Shown here: positions 6,748 to 17,330 of the stretch, in pieces
How positions within the stretch are numbered: position 1 is the first letter of the stretch
How the letters are laid out: each line of letters starts with the position of its first letter
Virus record (IMG/VR): IMGVR_UViG_3300030098_003841
Location: 1 to 48,624 of that record
Length of the DNA: 48,624 nt
Reading direction: 5' to 3' (one strand)
Source of the DNA: a virus
Translations under genes and position numbers: made by a program
The notes under the pieces: model-generated
The model's database searches: none
What the model saw: only the letters and a program-made list of their open reading frames with translations
Told to the model about the DNA's origin: nothing

Positions 6748-9700
6748 ACCAGCTCTTCTTAAGGATTTTAATACAGCTTTCTGCACATCATCATCTTGTA
6801 GGTATTTTGGAACAGAATCTCTCATCGCTATAAGTTTACTTCTAAACATTCCTTCTCCCCTAGAAAGCATATTTAAGTATTTCTTTCCACGTTCTTTATC
6901 CTTTGTTAGCCACGCTATCCAGTCTTTTGCGTACTTCTCTCTCTCCTCTGAGTTTTCATCAAAGAATTTAACTGGATTCGGATTCATCTTCTTAATTTCC
7001 CTCTCTACTCTTGACGTTGCATCTTTTAGTGCTTCTTCGTAAGTGTCTATAGGCTTTCCAAATCTATTTGTTCCTTGCCTCATTATTTCTCCAGCTAGAG
7101 AATAAATCGTAATAATGTATTGCTTCGCTACTTGGTCTGCAGTGCCGTTATATAGTACAGTTCTCATATCTCTATAATGTGGACTTAATTCCGTTAAACT
7201 TTCTATGCCTCCATAGGCTCCCGATGCTAACTGTGGTTTATTTGGATACACCTCCTCAACAAACTCATCCCATAATGTTAGGCCCTGAAGTCTTGTACGG
7301 GTCATTTCCCTTTTCTCGCCTTGTCTTTCGTGCATCTGTATATATCCACGATATCCAGCAAATGTCTTCTTAAACCAGTCTTCACCAGATTGTCCGACAG
7401 TTTTCTTGCCAAGGAGAGGGGCTCTTATAGCATCAACAGTAGCCCAGCCCCAGTTAACTAGAGATGGATATATAGTGTATTCTGCACTCTCTCCTTCTAG
7501 AACTCTAAGAGCGTCTGTTGCGATTCCAAGGATTTCACCTTTTTTTGCATGGTGGTACATCCAATCATACCAACTAGAATTTTCTTTTGGTAACGGGGAA
7601 CCTAAAACTTCATGGTAGATGCTTGTTATTGCCGCACCCGATATTACTGGAGCCGCTAACAACGCCGCAATTTTAAGAAAATCTCCATTTTTAACAGCAA
7701 GCTTTAGTGTTCTTACTTTATTATTCATGGAAGCGAAAGCCATCCTTTTAAATAAGGTTAGTGGACGTGCTATCTTACCACTCGCCCAAGAAGGTTGAAA
7801 TAGATTCATAGAAGCACCTTGAGTGTTGATATGTGCATATGTGTTCATATGCTGTTTTATCACATCTAATTGTCTTCTAACTTTACCTTTCTCAAATGAG
7901 CTTTCAAATTTATGTCCAGTCGTTCCATGTTCTCCATACTTTTTAAGTAATTTTACTTGAGCATCATTTAGGAAATAAAAATCTTTTAATCTTTTCTCAG
8001 CCTTGGCAATTTTTCTAGCAGAATTATTAGGTTTTGAAATTGTTCTTATCAATCTTGCTTGGTCATATCTACTAGCCGCTACATCAATATATCTATTTAT
8101 ATTTTCAGTAGGTTGCATAAGACCAAACTTAAACAAGAAATCCCACACCTTTTGAGTTTTAAGGCTAGTAATATTTCTTAAACCCAGTTCTGTTCCACCT
8201 GTCATTCTCACGGAGCGCCTAAAGTCTGAGTTGAAAATATTAGTGATTCCTCTAAAATAATCTCTCAACTTCCATGTTGCTAGAGACATAGATTGCCCGT
8301 AAAGAAGGTTTTTCCCGCCTGATAATGGGAATCCTAGCTGGGTTTTAGCCAACACAGTTGCAATTTTATCCATCGCCCTGCCAGTATCGCCCATTAAACC
8401 AGGGGTCATCTCTGTGATACCAAGCTGTCTTTCTACTTGCTGAGATACCCAGTCACCCCATTTACGGTTATCCTTTAGTTCTTCTAATAATTGAGATGTC
8501 TTTAATTTACTCTTGTTGCCTGAAACATTTTTAGCTACCACCTCTACCATACTTGGGAATGCCTCAACATTGGCTATGAATTTTGCCATGCCCAATCCGT
8601 ATGGTTTAACAACATTTTCATATCCCGTTTCATATACTTTAATTTTCTTGCCATCTACCATAATAAACTCAGGGAGCTTATCATATCTTGGCTTTATAAA
8701 TCTAGTAGAGGCTTTTGTTTTAGCAAATGTAAATATGTCTGCAATTGCCCCCTCTGCTATCACAATAGCCTCAGCTTGTTTCTCCATAATCATTTCAGGG
8801 GTAACCTGCTTACCCTTTTTTGCAGCATCTGCTACTGCTAATTCTTTTGCAATTCTGTTTGCGGTCTGGTCAAGAAGCCTCTGTTTATATATTCCGCCAC
8901 CTAGTGGAAATAGCTCTAAAAATTTCTTAGTTGGTATTCTAGGCATATAGATATTATTTGTAAGCCAATTGACAGGGTTGGAAGCAATAAATTCTGCATG
9001 TTCTTCTTTTGTTTTAAATAACTCTTTAGTGGCATCAAAGAAGTCTCTTTCTATATTTTTAGTGTAATTATACCACTCCTGCACAACCTTACCTTCTTTA
9101 GTAGACGTATTTACAGCATCTATAGCTCGCTTATATTTTTTATTTGGAACATATACGCCATCTTTCAAGACGATATAGTCTGACATGAACGCCCTGCTCA
9201 TAAACTTTTTATTTTTACCTGTTAAATCCTTACTATTAGCACGCTCTACATATCTCTGCCTATCAAGTAGGAACAAACTATCCTTAAGACCTTTTCCAAC
9301 CCTACCTTCCCAACTCTTCCCTAATAGTTTAGCAGCCCTTTCCTCAAAACCTGCTGTAAAATTACCAATATAATCTGCTTCCCTTGTTTGGTGAAATAAT
9401 AATTTCTTACTTAACTCTTTAAGACCAAGTTTCGCAACCACTTCATGTGTAGGTAATAACAATAATGAAGACACTCTTTTAAGGCCTTTGATTTCTTTAA
9501 AATCTTTTGGCATCCTTGCTAAATCTTGCACTCTCATTTCATTTAAGTAGGCTACGTTGTCTGGTTGACCTGGATATTTAATTTTCATTAGATATGCATT
9601 GTATCTATCTAACTGTAATTGAGTTGCAGAATATATATTCCCATCCTTAACACCAAACATTTTAAGTATATTGGCCCTAGACTTCTCATTTACGATACCT

Positions 9701-12700
9701 TTTTCAATAGTAGCTATCCTCTTAAAGGAATCAATTTTCTTACCTATATCGGCTAATTTAGCTATTCTTTCGATAGGTAGGGAGTTTAGCTCCTTATTAA
9801 ATAAAACAAGGTCAGCTTCAGCTATTTTGCCATCCCCTAGCCTAAAGTTAGCAGGGTCAGATACGCCAGCTTTTTCAGCAATGTATTGCACTAATAGCTT
9901 TTTATCAGCACGGGAAAGCTTTACATTGGATTCGCTAATAGCAAAATCAAAATTCTTCTTAATGTATGTTGCCCTTTCTTTATTACTGGCAAACTGGAAC
10001 ATTTGGAGACTTTCTCCCGCTGATGTTTTAGATGTTGCAAATCCCTTATATACTTTTTCTCCTAGTATCCTTCTTACATCACTCTTATTTAAGCTAGATT
10101 TTCCGAAGAATACTTGTTTTATTTTCGTCCATAAGCGACCAGTCCAAGCTTTCATTTTAGATGCAATTGATTTATTACTTGCTTGTCCTATAGACCAGGC
10201 AGATAACTCGTCAGCAATAAATTCTTCCATATTTCTGCCTTTAGCATCCTTCTTAAATAATTTTTCTGCCTGCTTCCATATAGCCTTCAATTCTTTATTG
10301 CCAGTTGCGTCAATCATATTCTTTAGACGATGCGCATTTTCATGATACCATGTGCCTTTATTGGCCTTACCTTGCACCACGTCAATAACTCCGCTGTAAA
10401 ATCTACCCGCATAGTCTGCGTCTTTTAATATTCTTACCTTAACTCCTGGATTCTTTTTAATCTCATTAACAATAAATTCACGTAATTCTTTCGCAGATTC
10501 TGGGATTTCTACAGCAGTTTTTTGAAACTTGGCCCCCTTCATTATTGCTTCTATATTCTGTTCAAAAGTTTTTACACTTACTTTTTTATCAATTAAATCA
10601 CGAACATTTTTTGTTAATTGTATTTTTTGCTTAGTACTTGCAGCCATGCCGTATACTTTATCAGACCATTTTTCATGACCCATGACTGCTTTAACTGTAG
10701 TTTTCCCAAAATCCGAAAATCCTCTTTGAGATAATAATTCTGATTCTACTAATTTACGAGTAATAAGCTCAAGCTTAGGCAGTATGCCTCGTTTTTTAAA
10801 TTCTTCTCTAAGGCCTGTAAGTTTTAATGCTTCTTGTGCTAACGATTTATCAAAGATATTTTCGCCAGGCTTTATCTTTTTATTTTTTATATATTTTTGG
10901 ACATCATTATACACCTCTTTTGATATAGGAATATCTCGTGCATAGGATTTGGCGACTCTGGTATCTAATTCTATTATATAGACTTCAGTGTCTCCAATTT
11001 TTTTGATTTTAAAATTTTCTGGGTGCAATTTATTGATTTCTCGAGTACGCATCCCAAAACCTTCTAAGCCATGAAGCCTTGCGACTAAATTAGCACCTTT
11101 ATTAGACTTAGTTCTTGTATTTAAATTTTCAAGTACTTTCTTAGCTCCACCAGCTTTTTCAGCAATATTAGCAATTTGCTCTTTAATATCCTCTCCACGA
11201 GCTTTTATTTTTTCGTTTGCCGCATTCCACATTTTCCTAAACTGAGAACTGGTAAAGGGCACTCTACTTAGCAATCCCCTATCGCTTGCATGTTTAAGCA
11301 CGTTGCTAACATTTAGCATTCTACTTTGATAGGTTGACGCTGTAGCCATTTCATCAATTAATTTTTTAGAATATTTTTGTATGTCTGAAAAATTAATATC
11401 AGATAACTCTCTTTTATTTGCATTTTTTAATAATTCTTTAATTCCATCCGTGGCCGTTTTACCTGTTTGCCTTATATGGTCAACAATGATAGCTTGAGTT
11501 TGCTCAGATAGATTGGAATTTTCATCTAAAAATCTACGTTCCTTCGTGGGTTTATAAATAGGTTTTCCTGTTTTCTTAGAAACTATATTGAAATCTTGCT
11601 CCCTAACGCCTTTCATAACGCTAACAGCATCTTCCATAGCAGTAGTTTGTGTCCCAGCTGTAGGAGTCGTTGCTTTTGATGCTTTTAATAGGCTTTGTAA
11701 ATTTTGGACAGTTTCTTCTACTATGATTTTACCATCACTATCACGAACATATTGCTCTTCAATATCTTTAAGCCAATCCTCTCTATTTTTCCCTTTACCC
11801 TGTACTAATAATTGATTTCTTAAATCTTTTATAGTATCTACAGCAGGTGCCTCTTCAATAACAATAGTTTCCTCGGCAGTAGGCTCTTTAGTTTTTTCCT
11901 CAACCTTTGCCTTGCCTGGCTCAACATCTCTGTCAATGCCACTCATGTTTTTATTGATGTCTTTAAATAATTGTTGGATAGTTTCTATGTTAGCATTATT
12001 GCTTTCTTGGGCTAAAGTAAATTCAGCATCAGAAATATCTTTCTCTGCTATTTTGTTTAATACTTTTCTAAGTTTACTAGGATTAGTTTTTAAGTCTAAG
12101 AGAATACCTTCTAATTCTAAATGTATTTTTAGCCCATCACTTTGTAAAAATTCCCTATCAAGAGAAGTGATTTTCTTCAAGTCACCTTCTGCTCTATCTA
12201 TTATCTCGTATAATTTTTCAACATTTTTATTAAATTCCGCCCTATCCTTAGATGCTCCCTCATGTCTTTGTCTTTTAAGACCTAATTCCTGTATCATCTC
12301 TCTAGTTAAACCTATCTCTGCTAGAGTAGATTGCATATTAGACGTAGCTTCATAATCCTTTCTAAGAATTTCTTCTTCAATTTTTAAAGCTTCATCAGCC
12401 ATCTTAAACTGCTCTTTATTCCTCTTGTATCTCTCTAATGTTTTATTCATAGTGAATAATGGAGTTACAATCAATGCATTAAATCCAGTTTGCTCCCACC
12501 ATTCTTTAGTTCCAAGGGCTGGATAGTCTTTAAAAGATTCAAGTCCTATTTCTTTATATAAATTTGGAAGTGCAGAGAAAGCCGCGACCTCTGTTGTTAA
12601 TTGCCCAGGAGCTCCTGTTAGGAAACGCTCTATTGATAACATAGGCTTCTCAGATAGTTTGCGCATCGCATAATAACTACCTAGCATACCACGACCTACA

Positions 12701-13515
12701 AGACCCATAGGAGCACCGAGGATAAATGAATCCATAAATCCATGCGAACCTGCATTTACTACCTGATTATAGTCAATTGTGCCTGTAGTTGATTTTTGAT
12801 AAGCTGCATCTGCTAAAGACGAATGCGCTGCTCCGAAGACTCCTAATCCGATACCTCCAGATGTAGCTGATGATATTAAATTTGTAGCAAGGGGAGATAA
12901 TCCTTTTGTCGCATTATGAGTCACAGCTTTAATTGTAGATTTTTTCAATAAATTCCCACCACCTACAGTCGCCATGGAGCCAACCTTTCCTAGTCCGCCA
13001 CTTGAAGCAATAATAGCAATCTCTACAGGTGATAGCATTCCTAACAAGAATCCCCCTGCACTAGCTGGGAAATTTGGATACTCATAATCTTCTACATCGT
13101 ACTCATATTTCTTTTTTCCATACACAGATTCCCATAATAATCCTGCGGATGATTCATTAACTAATTTCTTAAAATAATCTGCAGATACATCAAATCTCTC
13201 TCCTGGGAAAATATCAATACCAGTCTCTGCAAGCGCTTCTAGGGGGTTAACTGTACCAAGAGCCATTCCAAAGTCATATAATTGACTAATGTAAGAGGGG
13301 GATGTAACATCTTTATCTGGTATATTTTCTGGCTGCAACTTCGGGGGAAATGGAGTCGCAGGAGGGGGCATATAATCAGGCAACTCTTGCCCTTTACTCT
13401 TTGCAAGCTCCTGTATATATTCGTATGCTTGTTCGTCAGATAGTTTCCTGAAATTCCCAGGAGACTGTCTGCGCATATGTTCGATAATCTGCTGTTGGTT
13501 TTCGTAACTAGACAT
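6736..13515 (-). CDS. Giant polyvalent virion protein: tyrosine-recombinase-like domain plus HExxH metallopeptidase
   Basis: A 2,259-aa protein, by far the largest here and the last gene of the virion operon. From the N-terminus: a Pro-rich start; Gly/Ala hydrophobic segments near 150-180 and 205-240 that may insert in membranes; charged coiled-coil regions (about 360-600); a SAM-like and tyrosine-recombinase-like domain (about 670-960) with R823 in GMRTREI, K856 in VAKSYARDIP, R920 in LITRK, H947 in VMGHEKW and Y955 in KVYGM; a zincin motif WYHENAH (H1058, E1059, H1062) with acidic candidates for the third ligand near 1097-1102; then a long helical C-terminal half with a hydrophobic stretch near 1950. 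The first His of the recombinase HxxR box is Leu. Organisation and position fit the polyvalent proteins that phages inject with their DNA. Enzymatic activity is inference. Confidence 0.85.
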   Translation of the reverse strand: MSSYENQQQIIEHMRRQSPGNFRKLSDEQAYEYIQELAKSKGQELPDYMPPPATPFPPKLQPENIPDKDVTSPSYISQLYDFGMALGTVNPLEALAETGIDIFPGERFDVSADYFKKLVNESSAGLLWESVYGKKKYEYDVEDYEYPNFPASAGGFLLGMLSPVEIAIIASSGGLGKVGSMATVGGGNLLKKSTIKAVTHNATKGLSPLATNLISSATSGGIGLGVFGAAHSSLADAAYQKSTTGTIDYNQVVNAGSHGFMDSFILGAPMGLVGRGMLGSYYAMRKLSEKPMLSIERFLTGAPGQLTTEVAAFSALPNLYKEIGLESFKDYPALGTKEWWEQTGFNALIVTPLFTMNKTLERYKRNKEQFKMADEALKIEEEILRKDYEATSNMQSTLAEIGLTREMIQELGLKRQRHEGASKDRAEFNKNVEKLYEIIDRAEGDLKKITSLDREFLQSDGLKIHLELEGILLDLKTNPSKLRKVLNKIAEKDISDAEFTLAQESNNANIETIQQLFKDINKNMSGIDRDVEPGKAKVEEKTKEPTAEETIVIEEAPAVDTIKDLRNQLLVQGKGKNREDWLKDIEEQYVRDSDGKIIVEETVQNLQSLLKASKATTPTAGTQTTAMEDAVSVMKGVREQDFNIVSKKTGKPIYKPTKERRFLDENSNLSEQTQAIIVDHIRQTGKTATDGIKELLKNANKRELSDINFSDIQKYSKKLIDEMATASTYQSRMLNVSNVLKHASDRGLLSRVPFTSSQFRKMWNAANEKIKARGEDIKEQIANIAEKAGGAKKVLENLNTRTKSNKGANLVARLHGLEGFGMRTREINKLHPENFKIKKIGDTEVYIIELDTRVAKSYARDIPISKEVYNDVQKYIKNKKIKPGENIFDKSLAQEALKLTGLREEFKKRGILPKLELITRKLVESELLSQRGFSDFGKTTVKAVMGHEKWSDKVYGMAASTKQKIQLTKNVRDLIDKKVSVKTFEQNIEAIMKGAKFQKTAVEIPESAKELREFIVNEIKKNPGVKVRILKDADYAGRFYSGVIDVVQGKANKGTWYHENAHRLKNMIDATGNKELKAIWKQAEKLFKKDAKGRNMEEFIADELSAWSIGQASNKSIASKMKAWTGRLWTKIKQVFFGKSSLNKSDVRRILGEKVYKGFATSKTSAGESLQMFQFASNKERATYIKKNFDFAISESNVKLSRADKKLLVQYIAEKAGVSDPANFRLGDGKIAEADLVLFNKELNSLPIERIAKLADIGKKIDSFKRIATIEKGIVNEKSRANILKMFGVKDGNIYSATQLQLDRYNAYLMKIKYPGQPDNVAYLNEMRVQDLARMPKDFKEIKGLKRVSSLLLLPTHEVVAKLGLKELSKKLLFHQTREADYIGNFTAGFEERAAKLLGKSWEGRVGKGLKDSLFLLDRQRYVERANSKDLTGKNKKFMSRAFMSDYIVLKDGVYVPNKKYKRAIDAVNTSTKEGKVVQEWYNYTKNIERDFFDATKELFKTKEEHAEFIASNPVNWLTNNIYMPRIPTKKFLELFPLGGGIYKQRLLDQTANRIAKELAVADAAKKGKQVTPEMIMEKQAEAIVIAEGAIADIFTFAKTKASTRFIKPRYDKLPEFIMVDGKKIKVYETGYENVVKPYGLGMAKFIANVEAFPSMVEVVAKNVSGNKSKLKTSQLLEELKDNRKWGDWVSQQVERQLGITEMTPGLMGDTGRAMDKIATVLAKTQLGFPLSGGKNLLYGQSMSLATWKLRDYFRGITNIFNSDFRRSVRMTGGTELGLRNITSLKTQKVWDFLFKFGLMQPTENINRYIDVAASRYDQARLIRTISKPNNSARKIAKAEKRLKDFYFLNDAQVKLLKKYGEHGTTGHKFESSFEKGKVRRQLDVIKQHMNTYAHINTQGASMNLFQPSWASGKIARPLTLFKRMAFASMNNKVRTLKLAVKNGDFLKIAALLAAPVISGAAITSIYHEVLGSPLPKENSSWYDWMYHHAKKGEILGIATDALRVLEGESAEYTIYPSLVNWGWATVDAIRAPLLGKKTVGQSGEDWFKKTFAGYRGYIQMHERQGEKREMTRTRLQGLTLWDEFVEEVYPNKPQLASGAYGGIESLTELSPHYRDMRTVLYNGTADQVAKQYIITIYSLAGEIMRQGTNRFGKPIDTYEEALKDATSRVEREIKKMNPNPVKFFDENSEEREKYAKDWIAWLTKDKERGKKYLNMLSRGEGMFRSKLIAMRDSVPKYLQDDDVQKAVLKSLRRAGLAK

Positions 13516-16500
13516 TAATTAAAACCATAAGGTATTGGTTTATTATTTTTATTGTCGTATTGATAAAAACTTCCATCTATTTCAAATATTTGCTTTGGTT
13601 TTTTCCTCGCAATAGTAATCATCTCTGCTGTACTAATCGCTCCCTCAACGACATCACCTCCTGTATTAACTTTAATAATATCACTATCCCATCTTTCTCC
13701 GCTCCTATCTTCACCATCGTCGTAATATCCTTCAAGATAATCTTGGAACATTTGTTTTATCTCTGGGAAATCTTTTATTAAATTCATAATATCATTCGCA
13801 GTCCACGCCAACATCGCTACACCAGCGACTTGACTGACACCTGTTGGGGCTAAGGTGCCAACAGCACCAGCAGTGGATTTTATTGCAAGTTTAGCTGCCA
13901 CCCCTGGAGCTTTCTTTGCTAGATATTTGCCAATCTTGCTTCGCAATACTGGATTCGTTAATGCCTGCTGAGCTCCACCTCTTGCTTTTATCGTATCAAG
14001 AATTTTTTTCATTGTCCAGGTTCCCCCAATAGCCGTAGCCATCTTACCCTTCCAATCTAATCCTAGCTCCTCTCCTGCATACCATCCCAGCAAAGCACCC
14101 TCTAGAGGCCCTATCCTGTAACCTTGGGCAGACATTACTCTTAAAAGGTCTTTTGGAGTTTCAACTGTTTCTTTTATAATTCGTGCTGCAGATGATTTTA
14201 CTTTAAATAAATTCCATTTCTTTTGATTGTCAAGCATTCTATGTAACTTCTCTTTAGGAACATCTTTTAAATACTTAATTTTTCGTAAATTTTCTACAGC
14301 CACCTCTCTAATCTCAGCTCTATTTTTTAATAGTCTAAGATACTGCTTGAATTTAGCATGTTGAGGGTTAGGCGTTTTACCATCGGGAAGAAATGGGCTA
14401 GAACCCGTTTTTTTCAACTTCTCTAAAGTCATATCTTTAGGAAGATTCTTTTCAAGTTGCCTTATCTGCTTTGTGTTATCACGCATTACATCAACAAATT
14501 CTTCTACTTGAGGGTCATTAAACATTCTATAGATAGTTTCTGAGTCGAGTCCTATCACATCCCTCAAATACTTTGTTGACTCAAGTGTAAAATTTTTAAT
14601 TTCAGGAATTTTCTTTATAGCATATGCTGTAGTAAGAGTCCCCACAGCAGCCTCATCTTTATATTCATTAAGAAAGCCCATAATACTACCTGTCTCGTCA
14701 GAAGAGGTATCATCTTGTGCGGGAGTAACAGGCTCTGTAGCAGGAGGTTCAGTAGTAACAGGCTCTGTAGTAACAGGTTCGGTAGTGACAGGCTCTGTAG
14801 TAACAGGTTCGGTAGTAACAGGTTCAGTGGTAGCTGCCCCTACAGGCTCTGTTACTGCAGATTGTAAAGCTGGAGAGTTAGCATACCCATCCCAATCTTC
14901 TGGGTATTTAAAGTTTTCAGGAGTCACCCAATTGTTAGAAGAATATATAGGGTCATCAGAAATCCAAGCCCCAAAATTAAGATGTCCTGCTTCTACGGTT
15001 TCACCAGACTCTACGGCCTTTGCATATGCATCTTCTACATCTAAAGATGTTCCATTAAATACTGTTGGAATAGCTATAACTTTATTTTTATTATCACCTT
15101 TTAATGGGTCTTTATCGCCAGCAACGACTTCTCCGAGCATCTCTCCGTTGGGAGATACCGTAACTAACTTGACATCTCTATTCTCAAAATCTAAATCTTT
15201 GGCTTTTTGAACTTTTAAATATTTACTCTTTAATTGCCTTACTCCAGTAGGATTACCTTCGTCGTCAACAATATCTTCCCAATAAACATTATTATCTTGA
15301 TTTAGCCATTTAGGTTCTTCCCCATGTTTTTCAACATATAAAGCTAAATTATCAGAAAATGCTGTAGTAGGTTCAGGAACGACAGGTTTAGCACCAGAAG
15401 TTTCTTCATCATCAGCACCAGAAGTTTCTTCATCATCAGAAACAAAAGTTTCTTCATCGCCAGCTTGTTGTTGATTTAATATTTTAACAACTTCATCGGC
15501 ATCATCTGCTGCAGGCATTTTAAATTCAAAGAAATCAGCACCACCCCAAGCTCTTAACCCTTGCTCTGCCTGAGTCCTCATATCTCCTGACTCTACCGCC
15601 ATTGCATTTAGAAGCTGAGCCATAGTATCTTTCGTTAAAGCTCCACTTGTAATATCGTTAACAAGTTTACTATATTTTTCCTCATCAGATAATCCTTCAA
15701 ATGTTCCGAGATTTGGCGGATAATTTGTTTCTAAAAATTCAGATTGAGCCATGCCTTGTATTGATGGAAGAATGTCTGGGGGGATAGCTCCAATTACAGG
15801 ATTAGTTTCATCTCCTGATTTAATTAGCTGGTTTATTTTACTTATAACAGTATTATATCCTTTTGTACTCCTATTATACATAGCTTGGAAATTTTGAATT
15901 TTCCCCTGTCGGATACCGTGGAAGTACTCAAGCCCTTGACCAGGCCCCATAGACGCTAATGTCATTGCTTCTTGCTCAGATAATACTCTATCATCAAGTG
16001 CGCTAAATATCAATGCATTCATTTGGTTATCATACTTACCTATCATTCTACCAACTTCCATTAAGCTCATTGTTTGCTTGGCACCATTAGCATCTACATA
16101 TTGAAATTTATAATTAGGATTTTTATCTCCGTATGTTTGGGCAATTAAATTACCATAAGCTATTAGCTTTTCTCTTTCTTTTCCTAAGCCTAGAATCCAA
16201 CCTTCTTTATCCGATAGACTATCATAGTGAGATTTTAACTGTTCTCCAGTCATATCCATAATAGGAGTGCCAAACTGATTTTCAGTAGATGATAGTATTC
16301 TTGCAAACTCAGCAGACTGATTAGATATCTGTGCCACCTTAGATGTCTTATCATCAATCGTCATATCTAAAGTATCTTTTAATAAATTGTATTGCGGATT
16401 ATCTGAAATATAGTTTTCATCAATGATAGAATTAATAGAATTTTTTACAAGAGTAAGCTGCTCTGGGCTATTTGCCCCTGCAACTAAAGACCCTGCTGTA

Positions 16501-16652
16501 GTCATAGCTTGGATTTGAGAATTTTCATGTTCCTGCTTAACCTCTCGGTACGTATTCCCAATATTGGTTAGATAATCTAAAACCTTAAAGTAATCATCCG
16601 TTTCATCGTATTGTTGTATGTCTGCATATCCTTGTGGTACTATTTTTGCCAT
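13515..16652 (-). CDS. Large internal/ejected virion protein with TTEPV repeats
   Basis: A 1,045-aa protein overlapping the giant gene (TAATG). The N-terminal 370 residues are helical and Gln/Asn rich. An acidic repeated linker (SGADDEET twice) lies near 400-420. Around 505-600 there is a small domain with IPTVFNGTSLDVEDAYAKAV and FGAWI, resembling the domain with an iPT-G-eeA-tG pattern found in many phage tail and internal proteins. A Thr/Pro linker of repeated TTEPV spans about 606-640. The C-terminus is basic and helical, with an Ala/Gly-rich hydrophobic segment near 913-958 that could enter a membrane. Its size and place just before the polyvalent protein suggest a protein ejected into the host with DNA. 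No muramidase motif was recognised. Confidence 0.72.
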   Translation of the reverse strand: MAKIVPQGYADIQQYDETDDYFKVLDYLTNIGNTYREVKQEHENSQIQAMTTAGSLVAGANSPEQLTLVKNSINSIIDENYISDNPQYNLLKDTLDMTIDDKTSKVAQISNQSAEFARILSSTENQFGTPIMDMTGEQLKSHYDSLSDKEGWILGLGKEREKLIAYGNLIAQTYGDKNPNYKFQYVDANGAKQTMSLMEVGRMIGKYDNQMNALIFSALDDRVLSEQEAMTLASMGPGQGLEYFHGIRQGKIQNFQAMYNRSTKGYNTVISKINQLIKSGDETNPVIGAIPPDILPSIQGMAQSEFLETNYPPNLGTFEGLSDEEKYSKLVNDITSGALTKDTMAQLLNAMAVESGDMRTQAEQGLRAWGGADFFEFKMPAADDADEVVKILNQQQAGDEETFVSDDEETSGADDEETSGAKPVVPEPTTAFSDNLALYVEKHGEEPKWLNQDNNVYWEDIVDDEGNPTGVRQLKSKYLKVQKAKDLDFENRDVKLVTVSPNGEMLGEVVAGDKDPLKGDNKNKVIAIPTVFNGTSLDVEDAYAKAVESGETVEAGHLNFGAWISDDPIYSSNNWVTPENFKYPEDWDGYANSPALQSAVTEPVGAATTEPVTTEPVTTEPVTTEPVTTEPVTTEPPATEPVTPAQDDTSSDETGSIMGFLNEYKDEAAVGTLTTAYAIKKIPEIKNFTLESTKYLRDVIGLDSETIYRMFNDPQVEEFVDVMRDNTKQIRQLEKNLPKDMTLEKLKKTGSSPFLPDGKTPNPQHAKFKQYLRLLKNRAEIREVAVENLRKIKYLKDVPKEKLHRMLDNQKKWNLFKVKSSAARIIKETVETPKDLLRVMSAQGYRIGPLEGALLGWYAGEELGLDWKGKMATAIGGTWTMKKILDTIKARGGAQQALTNPVLRSKIGKYLAKKAPGVAAKLAIKSTAGAVGTLAPTGVSQVAGVAMLAWTANDIMNLIKDFPEIKQMFQDYLEGYYDDGEDRSGERWDSDIIKVNTGGDVVEGAISTAEMITIARKKPKQIFEIDGSFYQYDNKNNKPIPYGFN
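14746..14835 (-). repeat. 15-bp tandem repeat (6 units) encoding TTEPV
   Basis: Six near-identical 15-bp units (plus-strand form ggttcggtagtaaca, with ggctctgtagtaaca variants) lie between 14746 and 14835, with a degenerate unit at 14731-14745. They encode Thr-Thr-Glu-Pro-Val repeats in the internal virion protein, an extended Pro/Thr linker likely to vary in copy number. Confidence 0.85.
15398..15454 (-). repeat. 24-bp tandem repeat encoding SGADDEET
   Basis: The 24-bp unit caccagaagtttcttcatcatcag-like sequence occurs twice in direct tandem, with a third diverged copy (aaacaaaagtttcttcatcg) following. It encodes an acidic Asp/Glu/Thr linker in the internal virion protein. Confidence 0.7.
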
Positions 16653-16661
16653 TATTTACCC

Positions 16662-17330
16662 TTATCCTCGTAAAGTTTCGTATTGGCCTAATACGTCATA
16701 AATATCTTGTAACGCCCCTGCTCTTGCCTGCTCTACATCAGCATACATACCTTCTACTCCAGTTTGATATTGGTCTTTAACGGCTTCTCGTGACCGCTCT
16801 CTACCGCCATATCCTGAAAATCCACCTCCACGAGCTGTAGCCAATCTATTTTTAGCAATCAAATCATCTAACAAATTCTCACGCCCTCTCTCTATTTCAG
16901 GCTGATAATACTCTGTTCTTAATTTTTTAAACATTTCTGGAGTGAATGCTGTAAATGCATCAGAGGAGCCATATGCTCCTTCCTTTACACCTGTAGCTGT
17001 CTCCATTCCAGTAACAAGGCTTGCGGGGTCAAATATATTAGCTGATACATGCCCAGGGCCTCCTATAGTTTTTAGATATGCGTCATATGCACCCTGTTTT
17101 CTTCCGAAAGAGTAAGGCCCGAAATCAGATATCCTATCTGAATACTCGTCTGCAAAATCGTAATCGTAATAATGATAGTCTCCTACAGATGAATGAAAAT
17201 ACTCGTCTTCAAATTCGTCTTTACTAAGGACATTATCATCGCCTCCATATTTCCTTAACCCTTTTCTAGTCCTTGCTAATAACTGATTAATATCTCTCAT
17301 TAACCAATCTGGTGTTAAATAATTTGCCAT
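16662..17330 (-). CDS. Hypothetical virion-operon protein, 222 aa
   Basis: Unrecognised. The N-terminal third is Tyr/Asp-rich (YHYYDYDFADEYSD), the middle is Gly-rich and the C-terminal third is a charged helix with RGGGFSGYGGRERSREAV. It lies between the ejected-protein candidates, overlapping the previous gene by one base (TAATG), so a minor or internal virion component is likely. Confidence 0.65.
   Translation of the reverse strand: MANYLTPDWLMRDINQLLARTRKGLRKYGGDDNVLSKDEFEDEYFHSSVGDYHYYDYDFADEYSDRISDFGPYSFGRKQGAYDAYLKTIGGPGHVSANIFDPASLVTGMETATGVKEGAYGSSDAFTAFTPEMFKKLRTEYYQPEIERGRENLLDDLIAKNRLATARGGGFSGYGGRERSREAVKDQYQTGVEGMYADVEQARAGALQDIYDVLGQYETLRG

Noticed and set aside
8513-10345. 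Plus-strand frames of 145 and 224 codons inside the giant gene
   Set aside because: They are in antisense to a clearly coding frame, lack ribosome sites and look like the complement of its codon usage.
10600-11500. Stand-alone phage integrase
   Set aside because: The recombinase-like residues are inside one uninterrupted 2,259-aa frame; no att site or repressor module is seen, so lysogeny is not supported.
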